From the NCBI GenBank assembly GCA_027001815.1, contig JALTLT010000071.1, forward strand, positions 1 to 25,159: a stretch of DNA of 25,159 nt, given 5' to 3'. Below, piece by piece: positions 14,920 to 22,254 of the stretch. The position numbers and the translations under genes were made by a program. Position 1 is the first letter of the stretch. Every line of letters begins with the position of its first letter. The notes beneath the pieces are model-generated. The model did no database searches. It had not been told where the DNA came from and saw only the letters and a program-made list of their open reading frames with translations. Source of the stretch: Gammaproteobacteria bacterium. Lineage in GTDB: Bacteria; Pseudomonadota; Gammaproteobacteria; JALTLT01.

Positions 14920-15948
14920 CTACTCGCTCTCCTCCGCCCAACCCATGCCCCACCTCTCCGTCGGCAGCAGGCGGCCCGGCGCATAGTAGTCCACACCGGC
15001 CTTTTCGATGATTCCGAACAGGCGCTGCTCGGTCTCGGCATCGACGGTCTGCTGCCAGCGGCGCAGGGCGCGGCGGGCGTCTTCCCTCGCCACTTCGCCA
15101 AGGCGATCGTCGGCGGTCGAGGCGGAGGCGGCGCGACTGGCGGCGAGGATGCGATCGAGCCGCTCCAGCTCGCAGTGGGCGGCGAGGAAGGCGAAGCCCG
15201 CCTGCGGGGCGATGCGCAGCTCCTCGTAGGAGACCACCGGACACACCTCCCGCTCCATGGAGGAGAAGAGGCGGTGCGGGACCAGTTGTTCCAGCGCCCA
15301 CTCGGCGGTGAACAGCTCGAGCCGGTCGCCCCGTTTCAGCACCCCTTCGAAAAAGGCCCGCTGGCCGGCATCGAGCCAGCGCTCCATGAACGCCTCGTTC
15401 TCCAGGATCATCCCCAGTTCCGGCTCGTACTTGCGGCTCATGGAGAGAATGGTCGGCATGGGGTGACGGATGAGGGCGAAGAGGTGCCAGTCGCCGGCCC
15501 TGGTGGTGAAGTACTCCAGGGCGGGATTGGCGTGGATGATCTTCCACAACCGGCGGCGGGTCAGCAGATGGTAGCGAGGGCGCAAAGGATTGTAGGGACC
15601 GGCGATCACCGTATGGCGCGGCTCCGCCATGTAACGCTCCACCCACGGAATCATCGCCTCCGGGAAGGCGAAGAGACGGTGTCCCCGGCAGATGGTGTCG
15701 AAGTCGGGTGCGCGGGCCAGAAGGGAACGCCCCACGAACTTGGGACCAAAGGGCTCGTCGATGGTGCGCAGCCCCGGCTCGGCGCCCAGCGCCTCCATCA
15801 GCCAGGTGGAGCCGCTGCGCCGGGAGGAGAGCATGACGATGTCCCTCCGCCCGCCGGGGACATGGAGGGGAATGCGGGTCAGCAGGTGACGAAGCCCTTC
15901 ACGCACCCAGCGGTTGCGGCGGATGAAGGCGCTCTGCGGGATCTGCAT
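14920..15948 (-). CDS. PAPS-dependent sulfotransferase family protein
   Basis: A 342-aa protein with the sulfotransferase fold. The 5'-phosphosulfate loop is SSRRSGSTWLMEAL (41-54), and the 3'-phosphate site is ALIRHPMPTILSMSR (158-172) with R161 and S169. The family moves sulfate from PAPS to sugars, lipids or proteins; the acceptor cannot be told. There is no signal peptide or membrane anchor. ATG 15948 lies 9 nt after the NUDIX stop with no clear ribosome site, suggesting translation by coupling. It is the last gene after ccmABCDE and the NUDIX gene, an unusual companion for cytochrome c maturation. It may instead be a stand-alone enzyme carried in the same transcript. Confidence 0.8.
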   Translation of the reverse strand: MQIPQSAFIRRNRWVREGLRHLLTRIPLHVPGGRRDIVMLSSRRSGSTWLMEALGAEPGLRTIDEPFGPKFVGRSLLARAPDFDTICRGHRLFAFPEAMIPWVERYMAEPRHTVIAGPYNPLRPRYHLLTRRRLWKIIHANPALEYFTTRAGDWHLFALIRHPMPTILSMSRKYEPELGMILENEAFMERWLDAGQRAFFEGVLKRGDRLELFTAEWALEQLVPHRLFSSMEREVCPVVSYEELRIAPQAGFAFLAAHCELERLDRILAASRAASASTADDRLGEVAREDARRALRRWQQTVDAETEQRLFGIIEKAGVDYYAPGRLLPTERWGMGWAEESE

Positions 15949-15957
15949 GGAGAGGGG

Positions 15958-16554
15958 TCAGCGCCAGCGGTCGCGCAGGGTGTCGCGATGGAGCGCCAGC
16001 CACTGCAGGGCAAGGATGGGGGTAGCGGAATTGATGGTCCCGTCGGCGATGCGCGCCTGGGCCTCGTCGAAGGAGAAGACGCGCACGCGAATGTCCTCCC
16101 CCTCGTCCGCCAGCCCGTGCACCCCCTCGGCGCTCTCCGCGTCCACGCGCGCGCAGTAGAGGTGGATGATCTCGGTGTCGGAGCCGGGGCTCACGTGGTA
16201 GCTGGCGATCGGTTCCAGCGCCTCCACCCGGCAGCCGGTCTCTTCGGCCACCTCTCGATGGGCCACCCCCTCGAGGCTCTCCCCCTCCTCCACGTAGCCG
16301 GCCGCCAGTTCCAGCATCCAGGGGCCCGCCGGCCCCTCGAGGGCACCGATCCGGAACTGCTCCACCATCACCACCTGGTCGCGCCGCGGATCATAAAGGA
16401 GAACCGCCACCGCATGTCCCTTGCGCAGCACCTCGCGCACCAGGGGCGGGCTCCATCCGCCGGCAAAGAGGGAGTGACGCAAGCGCACCCTCTGCAGGCG
16501 GAAGAAACCACGATAGACCGTCTCCGACTCCAGTATCTCGAACTCGTACCGCAT
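15958..16554 (-). CDS. nudF: NUDIX hydrolase, ADP-ribose pyrophosphatase (NudF type)
   Basis: A 198-aa NUDIX enzyme. The box is complete: GYVEEGESLEG leads into HREVAEETG, matching GX5EX7REUXEEXGU. The context LELAAGYVEEGE and YHVSPGSDTEIIHLYCA is that of ADP-ribose pyrophosphatase (NudF/TrgB), which splits ADP-ribose into AMP and ribose-5-phosphate. The frame is open upstream into ccmE, but ATG 16554 lies just after the ccmE stop and gives the usual family length. It is transcribed after ccmE with a 22-nt gap. Confidence 0.88.
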   Translation of the reverse strand: MRYEFEILESETVYRGFFRLQRVRLRHSLFAGGWSPPLVREVLRKGHAVAVLLYDPRRDQVVMVEQFRIGALEGPAGPWMLELAAGYVEEGESLEGVAHREVAEETGCRVEALEPIASYHVSPGSDTEIIHLYCARVDAESAEGVHGLADEGEDIRVRVFSFDEAQARIADGTINSATPILALQWLALHRDTLRDRWR

Positions 16555-16576
16555 CCCTGGCCGCCCCGTGGACCGA

Positions 16577-17035
16577 TTACCGTGCCGCGCCTTCCCGCCG
16601 CATCTTCTCGGTGGGCGGCATCTGCAGCGACTCGGCCACCTCGGGTGGCATGTAGTTCTCGTCGTGCTTGGCCAGTACCTCGTTGGCCACGAACACGCCG
16701 TCCGGCCCCAGCTTGCCGTTGGCGACGATCCCCTGCCCCTCGCGGAAGAGGTCCGGCAGGATACCGGAGTAGCGGACCGTGATGTCACTGGCGTAGTCGG
16801 TGAGCACGAAGGTGACGCTCAGACCGTCATCGGAGCGCTGCACGCTCCCCTCCTTGACCATGCCGCCGAGACGGAAGAGGCGGTCCTTCGGCGCCTTGCC
16901 GGCCGCCACGTCGGACGGGCTGTTGAAGTAGAGCAGATTCTCCCTGAAGGCGACCAGGGCAAGAGCAGTGGCTCCCCCGATGCCCATCACCAGCACCAGC
17001 ACCATGATCAGGCGGCGCTTGCGGCGTGGATTCAT
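16577..17035 (-). CDS. ccmE: Cytochrome c maturation heme chaperone CcmE
   Basis: A 152-aa periplasmic heme chaperone held by one N-terminal membrane segment (about 8-29, after the basic MNPRRKRR). It binds heme covalently through His124 in LAKHDENYMPPEV, with Tyr128 nearby, then delivers it to the CcmF/H ligase. The OB-fold core runs from about 45 to 130 (FRLGGMVKEGSV, VTFVLTDYASDITVRYSG). ATG 17035 overlaps the ccmD stop by ATGA. The open frame extends further upstream, but that part is a shadow of ccmD. Confidence 0.95.
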   Translation of the reverse strand: MNPRRKRRLIMVLVLVMGIGGATALALVAFRENLLYFNSPSDVAAGKAPKDRLFRLGGMVKEGSVQRSDDGLSVTFVLTDYASDITVRYSGILPDLFREGQGIVANGKLGPDGVFVANEVLAKHDENYMPPEVAESLQMPPTEKMRREGAAR

Positions 17036-17199
17036 AGTTTCCCCTCCCGGCGGAGCCTCGACCGAATCTCCTCCTTCACCCGCCGGTGCCGAAGCGCCGG
17101 CCCGACGGCATTGGCGACCAGGATCACCAGCCCGAGGGCGTAGGAGGACCAGACATACGGGGCATACCCGCCCATGTGAAAGAATTCCGACCAGTTCAT
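17032..17199 (-). CDS. ccmD: Cytochrome c maturation small membrane protein CcmD
   Basis: A 55-aa protein read directly from the minus strand. It starts MNWSEFFHMGGYAPYVWSSY, continues with one membrane segment (about 16-34, ALGLVILVANAVGPAL) and ends in a basic tail RHRRVKEEIRSRLRREGKL. This is the standard CcmD pattern, including the MGGYAxYVW motif. CcmD helps release holo-CcmE from the CcmABC complex. Its ATG overlaps the ccmC stop and its TGA overlaps the ccmE start, both as ATGA. It is easily missed because of its size. Confidence 0.93.
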   Translation of the reverse strand: MNWSEFFHMGGYAPYVWSSYALGLVILVANAVGPALRHRRVKEEIRSRLRREGKL

Positions 17200-17942
17200 C
17201 GGACACCCTCCTCACGCAACAGTTCCCTCACCCAGCCGCTACGCCGCTCCTGCTGCAGGACGAGGGACCGGACACGCATCAGCACCGTGGCGAAGTAGTA
17301 GATCTGGAAGCCGGCCGCCGCCTGCAGCAGCGGAATCAGCATGGAGATGTGCATGGCCGGCTTGTCCATGCGGGTCACCGTCGGTCCCTGGTGGAGGGTG
17401 TTCCACCACTCCACCGAGTAGTGGATGATGGGAATGTTGACCACGCCGACGATCGCCAGCACCGCCCCGGCCCGGGCAGCATTGCGACGATCCTCGATGG
17501 CCGCCTGCAACCCCATGAAACCCAGATAGAGGAAGAGCAGCAGCAGTTCCGAGGTGAGCCGTGCGTCCCACACCCACCAGGTCCCCCACATCGGCTTGCC
17601 CCAGATGGAACCCGTGACCAGTGCCAGAAAGGTGAAAGAGGCGCCGATGGGTGCCGAGGCGGTGGCGAACAGGTCTGCCAGCTTGATCTTCCAGATCAGG
17701 CCGATGGCCGCCGACGTGGCCATCACCATGTAGATGAACAGCGACATCCAGGCGGCCGGCACGTGCAGATAGATGATGCGGAAACTGTCACCCTGCTGGT
17801 AGTCGGCCGGTGCCTTCACCAGCCCGCCGTAGAAACCGAGAGCGATGAGGATCACCGCGGCCGCCATGAGCCAGGGAATCCACTTGCCGGCGATACGGTA
17901 GAAGTGTTTCGGTGATGCCAGTCGATGAATGAATTTCCACAT
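17196..17942 (-). CDS. ccmC: Heme exporter/handling protein CcmC
   Basis: A 248-aa six-span membrane protein of the heme-handling family. The tryptophan-rich WWD motif is WGKPMWGTWWVWDARLTS (114-131), flanked by the two heme-ligand histidines His60 (IIYLHVPAAW) and His184 (WWNTLHQGP). CcmC presents heme to CcmE. It starts 9 nt after the ccmB stop and overlaps ccmD by 4 nt. The length and motif positions match E. coli CcmC closely. Confidence 0.96.
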   Translation of the reverse strand: MWKFIHRLASPKHFYRIAGKWIPWLMAAAVILIALGFYGGLVKAPADYQQGDSFRIIYLHVPAAWMSLFIYMVMATSAAIGLIWKIKLADLFATASAPIGASFTFLALVTGSIWGKPMWGTWWVWDARLTSELLLLFLYLGFMGLQAAIEDRRNAARAGAVLAIVGVVNIPIIHYSVEWWNTLHQGPTVTRMDKPAMHISMLIPLLQAAAGFQIYYFATVLMRVRSLVLQQERRSGWVRELLREEGVR

Positions 17943-17951
17943 GGTATCGGA

Positions 17952-18620
17952 TTATCCCAGGCTGATACGCAGCGCCGCCGAGGTGGCCAGCGGCGCTAGG
18001 GTGAGTGAGAGGACCAGCATCGCCCCCAGGAAGGCCAGCGGACCGATCACCGGCAGTCCCAGGGCGGCGTCACGTACCGCCCCCGCGGCAAAGATGAGCA
18101 CGGGTACGTAGAGGGGGAGCACCAGCAACGCCAGCAACATGCCTCCGCGGCGCAGACCGACGGTGAGCGCGACGCCGATCGCTCCCACCAGGCTGAGGAC
18201 CGGGGTGCCGAGCAGCAGGGTCAGGAGCAGCACGCCGATCCCCTCCGTCGGCAGATGGAGCAACACCGCCAGCAGCGGCGCCATGAGCATGAGCGGCACT
18301 GCCGTGATCAACCAGTGGGCGATGATCTTGGAAAGCACCAGCAGGGATGGCGGATGGGGACTGAGAAACATCAGTTCCAGGGAGCCGTCGTTGAAATCGG
18401 TACGGAAGACGCTCTCCAGGGAGAGCATGGAGGCGAGCAGCGCCGCCACCCAGATGACGCCGGGGGCGATGTTCTTGAGGATTCCCGGCTCGGGACCGAT
18501 GGCCAGCGGAAAGAGGGTCACCACGATGACGAAGAAGAGCAGCGGGTTGGCCAGCTCGCTGCGGTGCCGGTAGGCGAGCAGCAGGTCCCGTTGCAGCATG
18601 GTCAGGAAGGCATTCAGCAC
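17952..18620 (-). CDS. ccmB: Heme exporter permease CcmB
   Basis: A 222-aa membrane subunit of the CcmAB ABC transporter, which uses ATP to free holo-CcmE from CcmC. The family start HRSELANPLLFFVIVVTLFPLAIGP is present near residue 18, and six hydrophobic segments follow. GTG 18620 is chosen over ATG 18599 because it restores the family length (E. coli CcmB has 220 aa) and has a GGGGGA stretch upstream; it overlaps the ccmA stop by 7 nt. Confidence 0.93.
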   Translation of the reverse strand: MLNAFLTMLQRDLLLAYRHRSELANPLLFFVIVVTLFPLAIGPEPGILKNIAPGVIWVAALLASMLSLESVFRTDFNDGSLELMFLSPHPPSLLVLSKIIAHWLITAVPLMLMAPLLAVLLHLPTEGIGVLLLTLLLGTPVLSLVGAIGVALTVGLRRGGMLLALLVLPLYVPVLIFAAGAVRDAALGLPVIGPLAFLGAMLVLSLTLAPLATSAALRISLG

Positions 18621-19342
18621 GCCTGTTCCCCCCAGTCGGCCAGGTTGAGCAGAGTGACCGGCTGGTCCCCCAGGTCGACGGGATGGTGGGTGGTGATGAT
18701 GGCGATACCCCCTCGCTGGCAGTGATTCATCAACATCCCCTCCACCATCTTCACTCCCCGGGGATCGAGGGCGGTGAAGGGTTCGTCCATCACCCACAGG
18801 GGGGCATCGCTCACCAGCATCCGCGCCAGCGCCACCCGCCGCCGCTGACCCGCCGAGAGGGTACGGACCATCGCCGTCTCGAAACCGCGCAGACCCACCG
18901 CTTCCAGCGCCTCTACCGGTTCCATCGCCGAGATGGCGGCGAGACGCCGGGCGACATGGAGGTTCTCGCCGGCGGTGAGATCCTCCTTGATGCCGCTGGT
19001 ATGGCCCAGATAGGAGACGCTGGACTGGTACTCTGGTCGGATCGACTGGATCTCTTCGCCTCCCCAGGTGATCTCCCCCTCGTCGGGGAGGACGAAACCG
19101 CACACCATGCGCAGCAGGGTGGTCTTGCCGCAGCCGTTGGGACCCTCGATCTGGATGACCCCGCCGGGATCGACGGCGAAGTTGAGCCCGGTGAAGAGCA
19201 CCCGGTCGTCGCGCACCCCCTCCAGGCCGATGGCCCGCAACTCACGGGCATTCGTCAGGGATGAGCCCACCGCCGGCGACGGTATCCGGTCGACCGGACC
19301 CGCGCTATCCGCCTGGGCGGACGAACTCTCGGAAGTGCCCAA
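18614..19342 (-). CDS. ccmA: Heme exporter ATP-binding protein CcmA
   Basis: The ATPase of the CcmAB complex. Walker A is GPNGCGKTT (67-75), the ABC signature is LSAGQRRR (162-169), Walker B ends in LWVMDEP with D186 and E187, and the switch His lies at 219-220. The conserved protein seems to begin near residue 30 (NARELRAIGLEGV). The 242-aa version starts at TTG 19342 with GGAG 9 nt upstream; GTG 19270 is a possible later start but has no ribosome site. The extra 30 residues are Ser/Ala-rich and not typical of CcmA, so the true start is uncertain. It is the first gene of the ccm run. Confidence 0.92.
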   Translation of the reverse strand: MGTSESSSAQADSAGPVDRIPSPAVGSSLTNARELRAIGLEGVRDDRVLFTGLNFAVDPGGVIQIEGPNGCGKTTLLRMVCGFVLPDEGEITWGGEEIQSIRPEYQSSVSYLGHTSGIKEDLTAGENLHVARRLAAISAMEPVEALEAVGLRGFETAMVRTLSAGQRRRVALARMLVSDAPLWVMDEPFTALDPRGVKMVEGMLMNHCQRGGIAIITTHHPVDLGDQPVTLLNLADWGEQAC

Positions 19343-19601
19343 TATCGATATCTCCGGCGACTCGCTCCGCCAACCGCAACGGTGCGGCGCAACAATGAAC
19401 CCAATCCACTGATTTTTCTTGGAATACCTGCCGCCTGCAGCCGGCCGGCGGTCGCGCTATTCTGCCACACAAGGGCCTCCCCTTTCCACCGGGGCGTGGT
19501 GCCGCCCCTGCTGCCCCCTCCGGCGGCGATTGCCGGATGCGACGCAAGGCGGCTTGTCCGGCCGACCGGGTGTCACGGTAGCCCGGCTGGACTCCCCTCC
19601 C
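19343..19601. other. Gene-free leader of the ccm operon
   Basis: There is no credible gene on either strand, and the open frames across it run into the repeats that follow. The ccm promoter should lie here, but I found no convincing -35/-10 pair. GATATCGATATT at 19341-19352 is a near-palindrome just at the TTG start. Confidence 0.5.
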
Positions 19602-19753
19602 AACCCCGCAGACACCTGAGGACCCGCGCAGGCCCGCGCAGGCCCGCGTAGGCCCGATAAGCGAAGCGCATCGGGCAATTCCTGCGAAGCAGGAACGAAG
19701 CGCATCGGGCAATTCCTGCGAAGCAGGAACGAAGCGCATCAGGCAATTCCCCC
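19602..19753. repeat. REP-like repeat block, copy 1, with 34-bp tandem units
   Basis: The order is AACCCCGCAGACACCTG, two CAGGCCCGCG decamers plus TAGGCCCGAT, then a hairpin with arms GCCCGAT/ATCGGGC around AAGCGAAGCGC (19652-19676). After this come 34-bp units starting GAAGCGCATC at 19663, 19697 and 19731. Each full unit includes a 7-bp hairpin TTCCTGC/GCAGGAA with loop GAA (19679-19695, 19713-19729). The GATAAGCGAAGCGCATC core resembles REP-type palindromes widespread in proteobacteria. Confidence 0.8.
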
Positions 19754-19890
19754 GGTGACGCCGGGGGACCGGTGTCACCCCCATGGCAGGCGAGGCTCCC
19801 GCGTCGCACGAAGCCGGATACCACATCCGGATCTCCCAGGGGCCCCGGAGCACCCCGAGTGGTGCGTCACGCCGCAGGAGCAGCGTGACG
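19754..19890. repeat. Composite hairpin element (GGTGAC...GTGACG), copy 2
   Basis: It opens with an 11-bp hairpin with left arm GGTGACGCCGG, as at 3731, but with loop GGGA instead of TCCC and one G-T wobble. It ends with a hairpin of left arm CGTCACGCCGC, loop AGGA and one mismatch (19865-19890). GGCAG and GCTCCCGCG stretches between the hairpins correspond to those of copy 1. It lies between the two REP-like blocks. Confidence 0.65.
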
Positions 19891-19895
19891 AGGGG

Positions 19896-20004
19896 AACCC
19901 CGCAGACACCTGTGGGCCCGCGCAGGCCCGCGTAGGCCCGATAAGCGAAGCGCATCGGGCAATTCCTGCGAAGCAGGAACAAAGCGCATCAGGCAATTCC
20001 CCCG
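19896..20004. repeat. REP-like repeat block, copy 2 (direct)
   Basis: It repeats copy 1 (19602-19753) in the same orientation but has one CAGGCCCGCG decamer fewer and one 34-bp unit fewer, plus a few base changes. The GCCCGAT/ATCGGGC hairpin is at 19936-19960 and the TTCCTGC hairpin at 19963-19979. Loss or gain of whole units points to slippage or recombination. Confidence 0.8.
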
Positions 20005-20138
20005 GCGTCCCCCGGGAGGGCCTTCCCGCCTCCCGGGCCCCGCGGAAAGCACCGGAACCTGACGGCCTGTCAAAGGCCGACAGGCTGCCAGAAGGGGCGA
20101 CAAACACGGCACGTCGGCCAATTCCCGCGGAGCGGGAA
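20005..20138. repeat. Inverted copy of the CAGCCTGTC repeat, plus covarying hairpin
   Basis: Positions 20005-20089, read on the minus strand, match 24942-25022 at roughly 90 percent by eye. A CCCGGGAGG/CCTCCCGGG hairpin with a 9-nt loop lies within it. At 20122-20138 a hairpin with arms TTCCCGC/GCGGGAA and loop GGA is the same unit as TTCCTGC/GCAGGAA at 19679, but with matching changes in both arms. Confidence 0.75.
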
Positions 20139-20242
20139 AAGACGGCCTGGAAACGGAGGAGGGAATTTTCACCAGGCGGAGACCCGCTCCGGATATGGTA
20201 AGGTAGCGCGCAAATCCACAACCCTTCGGCCAGGGAGTCCCG

Positions 20243-21205
20243 ATGACCTGCTACGACATCTTCAACGGCGATGCCGACGGCATCTGCGCCCTCCACCAGC
20301 TCCGCCTCGCGGAACCTCTCGAATCGATCCTGGTCACCGGGGTGAAGCGGGACATCGCCCTGCTCGACCGGGTAGAAGCGGCGGCCGGTGACCGCATCAC
20401 GGTACTGGACGTCTCCCTGGACAAGAACCGGGGTGCCCTGGAACGCAATCTCGAGGCGGGTGCCACGATCCTCTATGTGGACCACCACTTCGCCGGGGAG
20501 ATCCCGCGACACCCCTCGCTCCACGCCCTCATCGACACCGACCCCGCAACCTGCACCAGTCTGCTGGTGGACGCCCATCTGGGCGGCACCCACCGCTCCT
20601 GGGCGGTCACCGCCGCGTTCGGCGACAACCTCTATGAGTCGGCCCGCCGCGCCGCGGAGCCCCTGGGACTGTCGGAAGCGCAGCTGGAGTCACTGCGGGA
20701 GCTGGGTACGCTGATCAATTACAACGGCTACGGCGCGGCGATCGAGGATCTCTGGTTCCCGCCGGACGAGCTCTACAGGCTCATCCGCCCCTACGCCGAT
20801 CCCTTCGCCTTCATGGCCGAAGAGCCCGCCTTCCGCCGGTTGAAGGAGGGGTATGCCGAAGACCGGGAGAAGGCGGGCGCCGTGGAGCCCCATATCGAAG
20901 AGGACTGCATGGCCGTCTATCTCTTCCCCGCCGAGCCGTGGGCCCGCCGGGTGAGCGGTGTCCACGCCAATGAACTGGCCCGCGACTTCCCCGACCGGGC
21001 CCACGCCCTGTTGACCGGCAAGCCGGAGGGGGGCTACGTGGTGAGCGTACGCGCACCGGTCAACAACCGGACCGGCGCCGACGAACTCTGCCGTCGCTTT
21101 CCCACCGGCGGCGGCCGCAAGGCGGCGGCCGGCATCAATCACCTGCCGGAAGAGGCCCTCGACGATTTCGTGGCCGCCATGCGGGAGCAGTACTGCGCGA
21201 GTTGA
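20243..21205 (+). CDS. DHH/DHHA1-family phosphoesterase
   Basis: A 320-aa stand-alone DHH protein. Metal-site motifs: FNGDADG with D10 and D12 (motif I), D56 in ITVLDVSLD (motif II), and DHH at 80-82 in YVDHHFAG (motif III). The C-terminal DHHA1 part ends with GGGRKAAAGINHLP (289-302), the substrate-binding glycine-rich loop. The architecture is like NrnA nano-RNases or other DHH phosphoesterases, but it has no CBS, RecJ OB or poly(A) polymerase domain; the substrate is unknown. ATG 20243 has AGGGAG upstream. It follows the 900-bp repeat tract and converges on yajQ. Confidence 0.85.
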   Translation: MTCYDIFNGDADGICALHQLRLAEPLESILVTGVKRDIALLDRVEAAAGDRITVLDVSLDKNRGALERNLEAGATILYVDHHFAGEIPRHPSLHALIDTDPATCTSLLVDAHLGGTHRSWAVTAAFGDNLYESARRAAEPLGLSEAQLESLRELGTLINYNGYGAAIEDLWFPPDELYRLIRPYADPFAFMAEEPAFRRLKEGYAEDREKAGAVEPHIEEDCMAVYLFPAEPWARRVSGVHANELARDFPDRAHALLTGKPEGGYVVSVRAPVNNRTGADELCRRFPTGGGRKAAAGINHLPEEALDDFVAAMREQYCAS

Positions 21206-21289
21206 GGTCCGCGGACTCCCCCCGCGAGGGGGACCGGGGCGCGTCGACGCGGATCGGTTCGACACCGGCCCCGGGCGCGGTTCGCCGCA

Positions 21290-21772
21290 TCAATCGCGGA
21301 AGTTGGTGAACTGCAGGGGTATGCCGAGCTTCTGCTCCCGCAGATGGGCAATCACCTTCTGCAGGTCGTCGCGCTTCTTGCCACTCACCCGCACCTGTTC
21401 GCCCTGAATGGCGGCCTGCACCTTGAGCCGGGTCTCCCTCACCAGCTTGACGATCTTGCGGGCGGTCTCCTTGTCGATCCCCTCCCGTATCATCACCTTC
21501 TGTCGGGCACGGTTGCCCACCTCTTCCACCTCTCCGGCGTCGAGCGCCTCCAGGTCGATGCCGCGCTTGACCAGCTTCGCCTTGAGGATCTCCATGATCT
21601 GCTTCACCTGGAAGTCACTGGCCGACTCCATCAGCAGCTCATTGCCGTTCTGCTCCACCTTCGAGTCGGTCCCCTTGAAGTCGAAGCGGTTGGCGATCTC
21701 GCGATTTGCCTGATCCACCGCGTTGGTCAGCTCGTGCATGTCCACTTCGGAAACCACATCGAATGAAGGCAT
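21290..21772 (-). CDS. yajQ: YajQ family nucleotide-binding protein
   Basis: A 160-aa protein with strong similarity to YajQ: it starts MPSFDVVSEVDMHEL, contains NRFDFKGTDSKVE, SASDFQVKQIMEILKAKLVKRGI and KVQAAIQGEQVRVSGKKRDDLQ, and ends PLQFTNFRD. YajQ proteins bind nucleic acids or cyclic di-GMP in some species. ATG 21772 is chosen over the adjacent GTG 21775; GAGGAG stands upstream. It is transcribed away from the 94-aa gene across a 197-bp divergent space that holds no other gene. Confidence 0.96.
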   Translation of the reverse strand: MPSFDVVSEVDMHELTNAVDQANREIANRFDFKGTDSKVEQNGNELLMESASDFQVKQIMEILKAKLVKRGIDLEALDAGEVEEVGNRARQKVMIREGIDKETARKIVKLVRETRLKVQAAIQGEQVRVSGKKRDDLQKVIAHLREQKLGIPLQFTNFRD

Positions 21773-21969
21773 CACTCTTCTCCTCGCCTGACGACCCGAG
21801 CGGCCCGGGTCTGGTAATATTTCTCGGCAAGTTTCGACGGCACCGCCGCGGGCTCACCCCCTGCGGCCATCCGTCCGGAAACCGGACCGGCCATACATGC
21901 CCCTGTCGAACTTCGATCCGGAGAATCTGCTGCCCCGAAGTATACCCAATCCACATCGGGAGACGACCC

Positions 21970-22254
21970 ATGAGTACCATCCACCTCACCGAAGAACTGA
22001 TCCGCGACATCCAGGAGGTGCTGCTCCGCCATGACCCCCAGAACGAACAGGCGGGGGTGGCGATCCAGTACCTGGCCGCCATCGAGGGATTCCTCCTCGC
22101 CCGCTTCCCCGGCCCCTATGACGAGAAAAGGAAACTGCTGGAACGGCTCTTCGAATTCTCGGACCAGGTGCTGCAGGACAACGTGGATGACACCCCCGCG
22201 CCGGAGACACCGGCCGGTGGCGACCCCGCAGTAGGGATCTGGAAGCCCTCCTGA
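21970..22254 (+). CDS. Conserved-looking small protein of unknown function
   Basis: A 94-aa soluble protein, mostly helical: MSTIHLTEELIRDIQEVL, then NEQAGVAIQYLAAIEGFLLARFPG and EKRKLLERLFEFSDQVLQD, with a Pro-rich end. The frame is open upstream, but ATG 21970 has GGGAG 7 nt before it and the codon use turns coding-like there. I recognise no family. Its stop codon is the TGA of the sequence TGACAGGCTGT, which opens a dispersed repeat, the same junction as at the end of the sixA gene. Confidence 0.7.
   Translation: MSTIHLTEELIRDIQEVLLRHDPQNEQAGVAIQYLAAIEGFLLARFPGPYDEKRKLLERLFEFSDQVLQDNVDDTPAPETPAGGDPAVGIWKPS

Noticed and set aside
14893..16782. Plus-strand frame of 629 codons
   Set aside because: It is antisense to the sulfotransferase and NUDIX genes, which carry full active-site motifs.
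19663..19740. CRISPR-like array
   Set aside because: The 34-bp units are directly adjacent with no spacers, contain their own hairpins, and no cas genes are present.
19305..19982. Minus-strand frame of 225 codons through the 900-bp gap
   Set aside because: It translates the duplicated REP-like blocks into repeated peptide strings and has no family features; its end overlaps ccmA.
21206..21289. Palindromes GTCCGCGGAC and CGCGTCGACGCG between the DHH gene and yajQ
   Set aside because: Short palindromes are common at this GC content, and they share no loop or arm with the repeat families; at most a weak transcript end.
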